A stretch of 64,000 nucleotides of DNA from Microtetraspora glauca (GCA_001570385.1 BBYL01000028.1:1-64000), one strand, 5' to 3'; numbered from the stretch's first letter, positions 25,197-34,055 are shown. Notes: generated by a model not told the origin, from the sequence alone. Numbers and translations are program-made.

Positions 25197-26714
25197 TCAT
25201 GAGGCCGTGAGGTGATGAGGAGGCGGCCGGTCCCCCTGAGGACCCGCCGCCTCCTGGCGTTCCAGGCTGCCGACCCCCACACCTCTTCCTCCCTTTTCCT
25301 TGTCTCCCTTGCCCGGCCGAGCGGGCCGTACGGCGAGGGCGGCGGCGACGCAGGCGACGGGCACGACGGGCAGGACGTAGCGGTGGTCGAAGTCGAGCGC
25401 GGCGACCGGCCCGACCAGGAGCCCCATCGCCACGGCCCATGGAAGTGCCGCCCGGCCGGGCCGCAGGACCGCCCCGGCCGCACCCAGCAGCAGGATCGCC
25501 GCCAGCACGGGACCGCGCAGGTACGCGAGACGCTGGTAGACGATGAGCACGTCGGCGTACGGTCCGGCCGAACGCATGGCGCCGATGTCGGACGCGTAGG
25601 TCCGGCGGACCTCGGCCACGAGCGGCTGGTCGGGCAGCGACCAGATCCCCCGGGCGAACCCGAACGCCGGGACGGTCCGCGCCGGATGCGCGACGGGCGT
25701 CCAGCGGAAAGCGATGGAGGTGTCGGCGAACACATCCCGGAGATAGTCGAGCGGCTGGGCCGCGATGGCGCGCAACGCGAATTCGCGCGCCCGCTCATTG
25801 TGCGCGAACCGGCCGCCGGGCAGCAGGTTGATCGAGGCCCCCGGCGCCCATACGTACTCGGAGGCGGCGTCCACGACGGTGCCGTTCGGGCACAGCGGGG
25901 CCAGCTCCGGCGGGGGCTGGACGACCGCGCAGTCCGCGAAGGTCATCGTGCGCGCCCACAGCGCCACCCCGTCGGCGCCGCTCAGCGCGACCTTGCCGTG
26001 CGTCGCGCCGTACCAGGCGGCGTAGCCGGCGAGCGGCACCATCCCGGCCAGTGCCAGCACGACCACGGCGCGCCAGGAGACGCGGCGCAGCGCGAGCACG
26101 AGCAGGACGAGGAGGAGCAGCGGCAGCGCGATCGTCCGGGTGAGCGCGGCGCCCGCGAGCAGCAGCCCGGCCACCAGGGCACACCTCGGGGACGGCCGCT
26201 CCCGCCAGGCGAGGACCGCGACGGCGGCGACGACGAGCAGGATGAACAGCGTGTCGGACAACACCGCGTGCTCAAGCCTGAGGAACGACGCGTCGAACAG
26301 GACCGGCACGGTGGCGAGGACGGCTCCCCAGACCGGCAGCCCCTTGTGGCGGGCCAGCGCGTAGACGATCAGGCCGGTGGCCAGGCCCATCGCGTGCTGG
26401 ACCGCGACGACGACCGTCACGCTGTGGAAGGGCAGCAGAGCGCGCAGCAGCAGCGGATAGCCGATCGGGTGGAACGTGGACGACGGCCGCAGGTGGACGG
26501 CATTGTCCAGGTAGGTGAAGGAGTCGTACCAGTACAGCCGGGCCGGCGGATAGCCGAGCATGGTGACGACCCTGAGCGCGGCGGCGAGCGCGAGTACGAC
26601 GGCGAAGGTCCGGTGGCGCGCGAGCAGCGCGCCGGTCCGGGTCCGGAGGCGGGCGGCGGTAGGACCGAGCGCGGGCACGCCGAATCCAGCGGGCATACGG
26701 AGTCCGGCGGGCAT
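25197..26714 (-). CDS. GT-C fold integral membrane glycosyltransferase-like protein
   Basis: A 505-residue polytopic membrane protein with about eleven hydrophobic segments. An early extracytoplasmic loop has LYWYDSFTYLDNAVH, holding an Asp in the position of the catalytic Asp of GT-C enzymes (PMT/ArnT-like), followed by FHPIGYPLLLRAL. A large soluble loop (about residues 230-380) precedes the last helices. Such proteins move sugars from polyprenyl phosphate donors on the outer face of the membrane. The start is uncertain: the N-terminus repeats MPAG twice. It converges with the SDR gene. Its link to the neighbours is unclear. Confidence 0.7.
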   Translation of the reverse strand: MPAGLRMPAGFGVPALGPTAARLRTRTGALLARHRTFAVVLALAAALRVVTMLGYPPARLYWYDSFTYLDNAVHLRPSSTFHPIGYPLLLRALLPFHSVTVVVAVQHAMGLATGLIVYALARHKGLPVWGAVLATVPVLFDASFLRLEHAVLSDTLFILLVVAAVAVLAWRERPSPRCALVAGLLLAGAALTRTIALPLLLLVLLVLALRRVSWRAVVVLALAGMVPLAGYAAWYGATHGKVALSGADGVALWARTMTFADCAVVQPPPELAPLCPNGTVVDAASEYVWAPGASINLLPGGRFAHNERAREFALRAIAAQPLDYLRDVFADTSIAFRWTPVAHPARTVPAFGFARGIWSLPDQPLVAEVRRTYASDIGAMRSAGPYADVLIVYQRLAYLRGPVLAAILLLGAAGAVLRPGRAALPWAVAMGLLVGPVAALDFDHRYVLPVVPVACVAAALAVRPARPGKGDKEKGGRGVGVGSLERQEAAGPQGDRPPPHHLTAS

Positions 26715-26885
26715 GGCGAATCCGATCGTCGGAGGGGAATCCGCGCATGCCGAAGGGCCGCGCGGCGGATGGCACGGGAACGAGGGCCGTCCGCGGCCTC
26801 TCGCGAGGGAGTTCAGGACGGCTCGGGCGGGATCAGGCGATGTCGGAACCCGCCAGGGACATCAATCCGTCAGGGACCTCGGGTA

Positions 26886-27788
26886 TCAGAAGCTCTCGGT
26901 GGCATCGGGGCCGTCAGAGGGCGTCAGGGCGTCACGGGCTTTCAGAGGACCGTCGGGTCCGTCAGGGCAGAAGGCCTCGATCGGCCGGGGCGAGGGGTTG
27001 GGCACCGGATTGGTGACCATGAGCGCCTCACCCGGAGCGGTAAGGGTCCCCGCGTAGACGTACCAGTCGCCGGGCACCGTCTTCGCCTGGTACGCGGTGA
27101 ACGTGCCCTTCAGTCCACGCGCCCGGAGCATGGGCTCGACCTCGGCGACGGTCTTGTTGATGAAGTCCACGCAGTGGAACGGCTCGCCGGGAGAGTCGAT
27201 CGGGGTCATCAGGCCGTAACGCTCCCCCGCGCGGGCCGGCCTCCCCAGGAAGACGACCACGTCCTTCCGGTAGTTCACCGGGATGCGCAGGCCGATCGGG
27301 CAGCCGAAGGAGCGGCGGCACTCCCCTGGGGCCTGGATGCGGGTGACCGCGCTGCCGGTGCGCGTGCCGTCGAGGACGAGGACCTGCCCGATGGCGCTGG
27401 CCGAGGTCGGGATGACCTGCAGCTCGATGTTCAGCCCCCGGGCGCGCAGCTCCCGCTGGTACATCGCGGGCTCGGCGAACAGGTCCTTCACCGTGACGAC
27501 GTACTCGTCGCCCTCGCGCTCGATGTCGAGCGCGGCGGAGGCGGGTGTGACTCCGAGCGCCGCCGTGACCGCCAGCAGGGCCGCGACCGCGCCGGCCGCC
27601 GCCATCAGGCGAGGCCGCCGCTCGCCGCTTCGCATGAACCGTGACCGCCACCGGCGTGGCCGGGCGGGCGCGGCCGGAGCGACCAAGGTGATCTCGTCCA
27701 GCAGGTCGAGGGCGAGCGGCGTCATCCCGGGACCCGGGTCGGGGGCGATCCGCTCGACGAGGCGGTCGAGCCGGGCGTCGGTGGTCAT
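26886..27788 (-). CDS. Membrane-anchored partner of ECF sigma factor (anti-sigma-like)
   Basis: A 300-residue protein: a cytoplasmic N-terminus of about 60 residues, one transmembrane helix near residues 62-82 (LMAAAGAVAALLAVTAALGV), and an extracytoplasmic domain of about 215 residues with four Cys. Its ATG overlaps the stop of the sigma gene (ATGA). That layout is typical for an anti-sigma or sigma-modulating membrane protein which holds the sigma factor until an outside signal arrives. No ZAS zinc motif (HxxxCxxC) is visible, so it would be a non-classical partner. The outer domain is not one I recognise. Confidence 0.65.
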   Translation of the reverse strand: MTTDARLDRLVERIAPDPGPGMTPLALDLLDEITLVAPAAPARPRRWRSRFMRSGERRPRLMAAAGAVAALLAVTAALGVTPASAALDIEREGDEYVVTVKDLFAEPAMYQRELRARGLNIELQVIPTSASAIGQVLVLDGTRTGSAVTRIQAPGECRRSFGCPIGLRIPVNYRKDVVVFLGRPARAGERYGLMTPIDSPGEPFHCVDFINKTVAEVEPMLRARGLKGTFTAYQAKTVPGDWYVYAGTLTAPGEALMVTNPVPNPSPRPIEAFCPDGPDGPLKARDALTPSDGPDATESF

Positions 27789-28342
27789 GCCTTCCTCCCC
27801 ACGAGCGCGAGGGCGCGCACGCCATACCTCGCCACGTCGACGCCCGCGCGTGACAGCTCCCGCGCCAGGCGCCTGCGCGCGCGGTGCAACCGGGAGCGGG
27901 CGGCGCCGGGCGAGCAGCCGAGGACGGTCGCGACCTCTTCGGAGGTCAGGCCCTCCCAGCTCGCCAGCGCCAGCACCTCGCGGTCGTCGGCGTCCAGCAG
28001 CCGGAAGGCCGCCCGGACCGCGTCGAGATCGTCGTCCGGCGGGCCCGCGCTCTCGGCCCACCGCGCGAGCTGCGCGCCGAGCCGCTCCACCAGGGCGCTC
28101 CTGCGTGTCGCGGTCCTGCGGCCGTTGGCGAGCACGCGCCTGGCCACGCCGTACAGCCAGAGCCGGGCGGCGTGGCCGTCCGGGACGTCCGCCAGGCGGC
28201 GCCAGGCGGTGGCGAAAGTCTCGGCGAGAGCGTCGGCGGCGTCCTCGTGGGACTCCGTGCGCCGCCGGATGTAGGCGAGGAGGTCGGCGTAGTACGCCAG
28301 ATAGATCTCCTCGAAGCGCTGTCTCGTCTCCGGGCGGCCCAC
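27785..28342 (-). CDS. ECF RNA polymerase sigma factor
   Basis: A 185-residue ECF sigma factor. Region 2 is RFEEIYLAYYADLLAYIRRR through AETFATAWRRL; region 4 is LLDADDREVLALASWEGL followed by the HTH SEEVATVLGCSPGAARSRLHRAR. The start is set at GTG 28342 because GAGAGGGAG stands four bases upstream; the frame allows ten more codons to a GTG at 28372. It is coupled by ATGA to the membrane partner downstream. The target regulon is unknown; autoregulation is usual for such pairs. Confidence 0.85.
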   Translation of the reverse strand: MGRPETRQRFEEIYLAYYADLLAYIRRRTESHEDAADALAETFATAWRRLADVPDGHAARLWLYGVARRVLANGRRTATRRSALVERLGAQLARWAESAGPPDDDLDAVRAAFRLLDADDREVLALASWEGLTSEEVATVLGCSPGAARSRLHRARRRLARELSRAGVDVARYGVRALALVGRKA

Positions 28343-28444
28343 GCTGCTCCCTCTCGCCGGGTGCTCCTCCACCTCGGTACGTGTCCGGATGACGGCGAGT
28401 GTTCCACCTCGATCCTGAGAAAGAGTGATATTCCTCCGTGCGGG

Positions 28445-29188
28445 TCAGATCCCGAGGCGGGCGGCGATGCCGTCGAGGACGCATTCGAGCCCGAGCTCGA
28501 ACCGCCACTCGCTCTCGTCCTTCCTGACTCCCTGCCGGATGTAGTTCTCGAAGGCGGGGTAACGGCCGGAGCCCAGCAGCCACATCATCCGCGATGCGTA
28601 GAGGGCGCGCAGGTCGTCCATCCTCGCCACGCCCTCGCGCCGCATGAGCCGGTCCAGGCCGACGTCCGCCCCGACCGTTCCGCTCACGAAGGAGGCGACC
28701 GTCGTGACCACCACCATCCGGGTGTCCGCGTCGAGGTCGAGCGACTCCAGCGAGGCCAGCAGCCGGTCGGTACGCGCCACGAGATTGGGAGTCAGCGGGC
28801 CCGACGAGGCGGTGACCTGGACCAGCCAGGGATGGCGCAGTATGAGTCCCCGCAGCCCCCATGCCGCGCCGCGCAGGGTGGCCCGCCAGTCGGGCGCGGT
28901 CTCCGGCATGCCCTCCTCGCCGTAGATCGCGTCCACCATGAGCTCGATGACGTCGTCCTTGCCGCGCACGTACCGGTAGAGCCCCATGGTGGCGACGCCG
29001 AGGCGCTCGGCCAGTCGGCGCATCGAGACGGCGTCGAGCCCCTCCTCGTCGGCGATGGCGACCGCCGTCGCCGCGATCTGCTCGTGGGTCAACGTCGTGC
29101 GCGGCGGCTTCGCCGGGCGCTCGAGCCGCTGCCAGATGGACGCGTACTCCTCGGCCTCGCCGTTCCCTGCCTGATCCTTCTCGGGCAT
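28445..29188 (-). CDS. TetR-family regulator of FMN reductase/ABC exporter unit
   Basis: A 247-residue TetR regulator with the HTH at about residues 46-70 (SMRRLAERLGVATMGLYRYV) and a TetR_C-type ligand domain. The ATG at 29188 has AAGGAG at good spacing; the frame extends 11 codons further. It is divergent from an FMN reductase and a two-gene ABC exporter. A 28-bp perfect palindrome lies 49 bases upstream of its start, the expected arrangement for a repressor that controls itself and the divergent genes in response to an exported compound. Confidence 0.85.
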   Translation of the reverse strand: MPEKDQAGNGEAEEYASIWQRLERPAKPPRTTLTHEQIAATAVAIADEEGLDAVSMRRLAERLGVATMGLYRYVRGKDDVIELMVDAIYGEEGMPETAPDWRATLRGAAWGLRGLILRHPWLVQVTASSGPLTPNLVARTDRLLASLESLDLDADTRMVVVTTVASFVSGTVGADVGLDRLMRREGVARMDDLRALYASRMMWLLGSGRYPAFENYIRQGVRKDESEWRFELGLECVLDGIAARLGI

Positions 29189-29236
29189 CCGGCTCTCCTT
29201 CCCTCCGTCATCTGTGTACATCGTATCCGGACTTGT

Positions 29237-29264
29237 ACAGCGTACGCAGCTATGCGTACGCTGT
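29237..29264. promoter_or_regulatory. TetR operator palindrome
   Basis: ACAGCGTACGCA and TGCGTACGCTGT are exact 12-bp inverted arms around GCTA. A third half-site, TGTACGGCGTACGCA, follows at 29274-29288. All lie in the 133-bp gap between the TetR gene and the FMN reductase gene, so the repressor probably covers both promoters. Confidence 0.8.
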
Positions 29265-29321
29265 CACCGCTTCTGTACGGCGTACGCACCTGAGGCGCCG
29301 CGAAGAGAGGAAGGCTGTGCC

Positions 29322-29909
29322 ATGCCCGAGAACCCGTTGAACGTCGCAGTGATCATCGGCAGCGTCCGAGAGGGCAGGATCGCGCCCGTGATCGCGAGCT
29401 GGCTCGTGGGTCAGGCCGGGAAGCGCGACGACGTCGCCCTCGACGTCATCGACCTGGTCGAGACCCGGCTGCCCGGAGAGCTGAAAGGCCACTTCGGGGG
29501 TGAGCGGCCGCCGGAGGTGACCGCCCTCCAGCCCCGGCTGGCCGCCGCCGACGCCTTCGTGGTGGTGCTGCCGGAGTACAACCGGGCCTACCCCGGAGCC
29601 CTGAAGGTGATGATCGACACCTACCACGCGGAGTGGCAGGCCAAGCCGGTCGGCTTCGTCTGCTACGGCGGCATGTCCAGCGGGCTGCGGGCCGTCGAGC
29701 AGCTCCGGCTGGTCTTCGCCGAGCTGCACGCGGTCACCGTACGCGACTCCGTCGCCTTCCAGAGCCCGTGGACGATGTTCGACGCGGAGGGGCACTGGCC
29801 GAAGGACTCCGCGGGTTGTGACGCCGCGGCCAAGGTCATGCTCGACCAGCTCACCTGGTACGCCAGGGCGCTGCGCGACGCCCGGACCGCCCGCCCCTAC
29901 GCGAGCTGA
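29322..29909 (+). CDS. NAD(P)H-dependent FMN reductase
   Basis: A 195-residue flavodoxin-like reductase: the phosphate loop VIIGSVREGRIAP at residues 9-21, the PEYNRAYPGALK segment near 86 and CYGGMSSGLRAVEQLR near 117. These are hallmarks of NADPH-dependent FMN reductases/quinone reductases that reduce free flavin, quinones or azo compounds in the cytosol. The ATG follows AGAGAGGAAGG. It leads a unit with two ABC exporter genes and is divergent from their TetR regulator, so it may modify the same toxic compound that the exporter removes. Confidence 0.85.
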   Translation: MPENPLNVAVIIGSVREGRIAPVIASWLVGQAGKRDDVALDVIDLVETRLPGELKGHFGGERPPEVTALQPRLAAADAFVVVLPEYNRAYPGALKVMIDTYHAEWQAKPVGFVCYGGMSSGLRAVEQLRLVFAELHAVTVRDSVAFQSPWTMFDAEGHWPKDSAGCDAAAKVMLDQLTWYARALRDARTARPYAS

Positions 29910-29920
29910 GCGGGCCGACC

Positions 29921-31669
29921 ATGCTGATCCGGCTCCTCCGCACCGACCTGCGCCCCCACCTCGGATCGATCGTCCTGGTCGGAGTGCTGCAGATCGCGCA
30001 GGCCGTCGGCGCCCTGGTGCTGCCGACCCTGAACGCGATCCTCATCGACGACGGCGTACTGAAGGGAGACACCGGCCTCGTCCTGCGCACCGGCGGCGTC
30101 ATGCTGGCCGGGACCGCGGCGCAGGTCCTGTGCTCCGCCGCCGTCGGCTTCCTCGCCTCGCGGATCGCCCTGGCCGTCGGCCGCGACCTGCGCACCGCCG
30201 TGTTCACCCGGATCCAGGCGTTCTCCGCCCGCGAGGTCGGGCGGTTCGGCGTCCCATCCCTGATCACCCGGACCGTCAACGACGTCCAGCAGGTGCAGAC
30301 GCTCGTCTTCATGTCGCTGACCGGACTGGCCGCCACCCCCATGATGTGCGCGGGCGGCGTGGTGATGGCGCTCCGTCAGGACACGCGCCTGTCCACCCTG
30401 CTCCTGGTCGCGCTTCCCTCGCTGTTCGTCACCCTCGGCGTGCTCCTTCGCCGGACGCGCGTCCCGTCCCAGGGGATGCAGGAGGGCATCGACACGGTCA
30501 ACCGGGTGCTGCGCGAGCAGATCACCGGCGTCCGCGTCATCCGCGCCTTCGCCCGCGACCGGCACGAGCGCACCCGGTTCGCCGAGGCCAACACCCGGCT
30601 CATGGACATGTCCGTCCGGGCCTCCCGGCTCATGATGACGCTGTTCCCGGCCGGGATGCTGGTCTCCAACCTGTCCGGGGTCGCCCTCATCTGGGTCGGC
30701 GGCCACCTGGTCGACGACGGATCGATGCGGGTCGGGACGCTCATCGCCTTCCTGAACTACTTCATGTTGATCTTCGGCTCCGCCCTGCTGGCGACGTTCA
30801 CGTTCCTGACGGCGCCGCGCGCCCAGGTGAGCGCCGGGCGGATCCAGGAGGTGCTCGCGGTGACGCCCCCGCCCACACAGGCGGCTTCCCCGCCGTCCGT
30901 TCCCACGCTTCCCGGCTCACCCCCTCGGGGCCTCCTGGAGTTCCGCGACGTACAGCTCCGTTATCCGGGAGCCGAACTTCCCGTGCTGCGCGGCGTGAGC
31001 CTCATGGCCCGGCCGGGCGAGACCACGGCGATCATCGGCTCCACCGGCGCGGGGAAGACGACGCTGCTGAACCTCGTCCCCCGGCTCCTCGACCCGACCG
31101 GCGGTGCCGTACGCGTCGGCGGCCTGGACGTCGCGGAGATGGCGCCGGAGGATCTGGTGCGCGCGGTCGCGCTGGTGCCGCAACGGCCGTACCTCTTCTC
31201 CGGGACGATCGCGTCGAACCTGCGGTACGGCGATCCCGAGGCCACCGACGCGGAGCTGTGGCACGCGCTGGAGATCGCCCAGGCCCGCGACTTCGTCGAG
31301 GCGCTGCCCGAGGGGCTGGACACGCCCGTCGGCCAGGGAGGCGGCTCGCTCTCCGGCGGGCAGCGCCAACGGCTGACCATCGCCAGGGCCCTGGTCGCGC
31401 GGCCCGCCGTCTACCTGTTCGACGATCCCTTCTCCGCGCTCGACCCCGTCACCGAGCGGGCGTTGCGCGACGCGCTCGACCACGAGACGCGGGACGCGAC
31501 CGTCCTCATGGTCGCCCAGCGGGTGCCGTCCATCAGGTACGCCGACCGGATCGTCGTGCTCGACGAGGGCCGGGTCGCCGGCGAGGGCACCCACCACGAG
31601 CTGATGGCGACCAGCGGCACCTACCGGGAGATCGTGCTCTCCCAGCTCACCGAGGAGGAGGCGGCATGA
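29921..31669 (+). CDS. Heterodimeric ABC exporter subunit 1 (degenerate site)
   Basis: A 582-residue half-transporter: six transmembrane helices in residues 1-310, then an ATPase domain. Walker A is GSTGAGKTT, the signature LSGGQRQRL is canonical, but Walker B reads YLFDDPFSALD, with Asp in place of the catalytic Glu. That is the pattern of the degenerate-site partner in heterodimeric exporters (TM287/288, BmrCD type). It starts 11 bases after the FMN reductase gene and overlaps the second subunit by ATGA. The pair should export lipophilic compounds or peptides across the membrane. Confidence 0.88.
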   Translation: MLIRLLRTDLRPHLGSIVLVGVLQIAQAVGALVLPTLNAILIDDGVLKGDTGLVLRTGGVMLAGTAAQVLCSAAVGFLASRIALAVGRDLRTAVFTRIQAFSAREVGRFGVPSLITRTVNDVQQVQTLVFMSLTGLAATPMMCAGGVVMALRQDTRLSTLLLVALPSLFVTLGVLLRRTRVPSQGMQEGIDTVNRVLREQITGVRVIRAFARDRHERTRFAEANTRLMDMSVRASRLMMTLFPAGMLVSNLSGVALIWVGGHLVDDGSMRVGTLIAFLNYFMLIFGSALLATFTFLTAPRAQVSAGRIQEVLAVTPPPTQAASPPSVPTLPGSPPRGLLEFRDVQLRYPGAELPVLRGVSLMARPGETTAIIGSTGAGKTTLLNLVPRLLDPTGGAVRVGGLDVAEMAPEDLVRAVALVPQRPYLFSGTIASNLRYGDPEATDAELWHALEIAQARDFVEALPEGLDTPVGQGGGSLSGGQRQRLTIARALVARPAVYLFDDPFSALDPVTERALRDALDHETRDATVLMVAQRVPSIRYADRIVVLDEGRVAGEGTHHELMATSGTYREIVLSQLTEEEAA

Positions 31670-33492
31670 AGTCCGACGAGACGCCCGGCACCGTCCTGCG
31701 GTTGCTGCGGGTGGTCCGCCCCGAGCGCCCGCTCGTGGTCGCCGCGCTGGCCCTCGGCGTCGGCGGCGTGGCCCTGACCGTGGCCGTGCCCCGGCTGCTC
31801 GGCGCCGCGACCGATCTGATCGTCACGGCCGCGGCCGGCGACCGCCGGATCGGCTTCTCCGAGGTCGGCCGGATCCTGCTGGCCGCGCTGGCCTGCTATC
31901 TGGTGGCGTTCGGCTTCGCGCTCGCCCAGCAGCGGCTGACCGTCACGGTCACGCACCGGCTGGTCTTCCGGCTGCGGGAGCAGGCGCAGGCCAAGCTGGC
32001 CCGGCTGCCGCTGGCGTACTTCGACGGGGGGACCCGGGGCGAGATCCTCTCCCGGGCCGCGGGCGACATCGACACCGTCTCCCAGACGTTGCAGCAGGCG
32101 CTCAGCGTGCTCGTCAACGCGCTGCTCACGCTCGTCGGCGTGCTGGCCATGATGGTGTGGATCTCGCCGCTGCTCGCGCTGATCTCGCTGGTGACGGTGC
32201 CGCTGTCGGCCGTGGCGGCCAGGGCCGTCGGCGCGCGGGCCCGGCGCAGGTTCGCGGAGCAGGCGGCGGCCACGGGACGGCTCAACTCGCACATCGAGGA
32301 AATGTACACCGGGCACACCCTGGTCAAGGTCTTCGGCCGGGAGCGGCAGGCGCTCGAGACCTTCACCGAACACAACGACGCGGCGTTCCGCTCGGGGTTC
32401 GCGGCGCAGTTCGTCTCCAGCCTCGCCGGGCCGTCGACGACCATTCTCCTCAACGTCAACTTCGTGCTCGTCGCGGTCATCGGCGGGCTGCGCGTCGCCG
32501 CCGGCGCGCTGTCGATCGGCGACGTCCAGGCGTTCATCCAGTACTGCTTCCAGTTCGGCCAGCCGATCAACCAGGCCGCGTCGATGTCCGCCCTGCTGCA
32601 GTCGGTGCTGGCCTCGGCGCGGCGGGTCTTCGAGCTGCTGGACGAGGACGAGAACGCCGACGAGGGCGTTGACGAGGGCGCCGGCGGGGGCGAGGTCGCC
32701 ACGCCGTACGCGCACCGGGCGGAGACGGCCGGCCGCGTCGCCTTCGAGAACGTCTCCTTCCGGTACGCCCCGGACCGGCCCCTCATCGAGGACCTGTCGC
32801 TGGTGGCCGAACCCGGGCGGACCGTGGCCGTCGTCGGGCCGACGGGAGCGGGCAAGACCACGCTGCTCAACCTGCTGATGCGGTTCTACGAGGTCACCGG
32901 CGGCCGCATCACCCTGGACGGGGTGGACGTCGCCCGCATGCCGGTGGAGGAGCTGCGCGCCCGGATCGGCATGGTGCTGCAGGAGACCTGGCTGTTCGGC
33001 GGGACACTCGCCGCCAACATCGCCTACGGCGCCGGCGACGTGCCGCGCGAGCGGATCGTCGAGGTGGCGCGGGCCACCGGCCTCGACCACGTCGCCCGCA
33101 CCCTGCCCGACGGCTACGACACCGTGATCGACGACGAGGGCGGCGGCCTGAGCGCGGGCGAGCGGCAGCTCGTCACCATCGCGCGGGCGTTCCTGACGGA
33201 TCCGGCGATCCTGGTCCTGGACGAGGCGACCAGCGCGCTGGACACCCGGACGGAGGTGCTGGTGCAGCGGGCCATGACCTCGCTGCGCGCCGGACGTACC
33301 TGCTTCGTCATCGCCCACCGGCTGTCGACGATCCGCCATGCCGACCTGATCCTCGTGATGGACTCCGGGCGGATCGTCGAACAGGGAACCCACGACGAGC
33401 TCCTCGCCCGCCAGGGCGCCTACGCGCGGTTGTACGCGGCCCAGTTCGCCGGCGAGCGGGTCGGCCCGGCGGCGATCGCCGCCGGCGAGTAG
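31666..33492 (+). CDS. Heterodimeric ABC exporter subunit 2 (catalytic)
   Basis: A 608-residue half-transporter with six N-terminal transmembrane helices and an ATPase domain. Walker A GPTGAGKTT and Walker B ILVLDEATSALD are complete with the catalytic Glu; its signature is LSAGERQL, slightly off consensus. With the canonical LSGGQ of subunit 1 it forms the one full ATPase site. A unique acidic stretch of about 25 residues (DEDENADEGVDEGAGGG) links the membrane and ATPase domains. Start codon overlaps subunit 1. The next 920 bases hold no large gene. Confidence 0.9.
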   Translation: MKSDETPGTVLRLLRVVRPERPLVVAALALGVGGVALTVAVPRLLGAATDLIVTAAAGDRRIGFSEVGRILLAALACYLVAFGFALAQQRLTVTVTHRLVFRLREQAQAKLARLPLAYFDGGTRGEILSRAAGDIDTVSQTLQQALSVLVNALLTLVGVLAMMVWISPLLALISLVTVPLSAVAARAVGARARRRFAEQAAATGRLNSHIEEMYTGHTLVKVFGRERQALETFTEHNDAAFRSGFAAQFVSSLAGPSTTILLNVNFVLVAVIGGLRVAAGALSIGDVQAFIQYCFQFGQPINQAASMSALLQSVLASARRVFELLDEDENADEGVDEGAGGGEVATPYAHRAETAGRVAFENVSFRYAPDRPLIEDLSLVAEPGRTVAVVGPTGAGKTTLLNLLMRFYEVTGGRITLDGVDVARMPVEELRARIGMVLQETWLFGGTLAANIAYGAGDVPRERIVEVARATGLDHVARTLPDGYDTVIDDEGGGLSAGERQLVTIARAFLTDPAILVLDEATSALDTRTEVLVQRAMTSLRAGRTCFVIAHRLSTIRHADLILVMDSGRIVEQGTHDELLARQGAYARLYAAQFAGERVGPAAIAAGE

Positions 33493-33805
33493 TGCCCTTC
33501 CGAGGAGCCACCGTACCGACCGGCCGTCGTGGCGACGAGGCGCCCTGTAGTAATCGCGGAAAATCCAACGGATACCGCCGGCCAACGTCGACGTGGAGCA
33601 CACGGACAAGGTCGGTGGCATCCTCCACCCGGCCCGTCGCGGTCGTCCGTTGGGCCGCAGACGATCACCCTCTGGGAGGAGCCCGGATCGCCGTCACTGG
33701 CCGACAATCGACAGTGCGGCGTCGGAGATATCGGGGCATCCGGTGGCCGCCACAGACGCATGATCCGCACCTCGCGTACACCGCGACCCCACCACAGGAG
33801 CCCGT
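33493..33805. other. Gene-poor spacer with one copy of a 28-bp repeat
   Basis: No credible gene was seen in these 313 bases. Bases 33543-33570 carry one copy of a 28-bp motif (CCCTGTAGTAATCGCGG then AAATCCAACG) whose second copy lies just after the small peptide gene at 33968-33995. An AGGAG at 33796-33800 serves that gene. Confidence 0.5.
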
Positions 33806-33961
33806 GTGAGCCGTCTCCGTCCCGCAATCACCGTCGCGCTGTTGGCCGCGGCCTTCGTTGGGACACTGTCCCTCCCGGCCTTGGCGGTCGGGGCCCCGGA
33901 GCCCTGCAACACCGGCCCGAACGGTCCCGCGTGCCATTCGCCCGGCTGGGGAACCAAGTAG
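33806..33961 (+). CDS. Predicted small secreted Cys-containing peptide
   Basis: A 51-residue open frame from GTG, with AGGAG at 33796-33800, five bases upstream. Residues 1-27 form a standard Sec signal peptide (MSRLRPAITVALLAAAF, ...LPALA). The predicted mature part of about 23 residues is Gly/Pro/Asn-rich with two Cys: APEPCNTGPNGPACHS then PGWGTK, so a small disulphide loop is possible. It follows a heterodimeric ABC exporter on the same strand and lies between two copies of a 28-bp repeat, with a strong terminator downstream. I do not know a family for it; the signal peptide and ribosome binding site make it more than a chance frame. Confidence 0.55.
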   Translation: MSRLRPAITVALLAAAFVGTLSLPALAVGAPEPCNTGPNGPACHSPGWGTK

Positions 33962-33967
33962 AAGGGT

Positions 33968-33995
33968 CCCGGTGGTACTGGCCGTAAATCCAACG
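33968..33995. repeat. Second copy of a 28-bp repeat flanking the small peptide gene
   Basis: CCCGGTGGTACTGGCCG then TAAATCCAACG matches 33543-33570 at 22 of 28 positions, 425 bases apart in direct orientation. The differences fall mostly at every third base, as if the motif had once been coding. The last nine bases, AATCCAACG plus the preceding A's, are identical. Confidence 0.5.
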
Positions 33996-34055
33996 AAGCT
34001 GGGCGGCGGGCACCTCAACGCGTGCGTCGAGATGTCCTGACCCCACCAGTAGTCG

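Noticed and set aside
26645..26885. Clustered short repeats (GCGGGCAT and CAGGGAC units) considered as a CRISPR or regulatory array
   Set aside because: Units are short, irregular and partly within the coding start of the GT-C gene; no spacer structure.
29818..31665. Extension of the second ABC subunit frame back to 29818
   Set aside because: The extra region is out of frame with the first ABC subunit and Arg/Pro-rich; the ATGA overlap at 31666 gives a normal half-transporter.
31621..33621. 666-codon minus-strand open frame opposite the second ABC subunit
   Set aside because: Mirror of a well-supported ABC gene; composition is typical of shadow frames.
33529..33987. Other overlapping open frames around the small secreted peptide
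   Set aside because: They lack a signal peptide, a ribosome binding site or composition of a real protein; only the frame at 33806 combines these.
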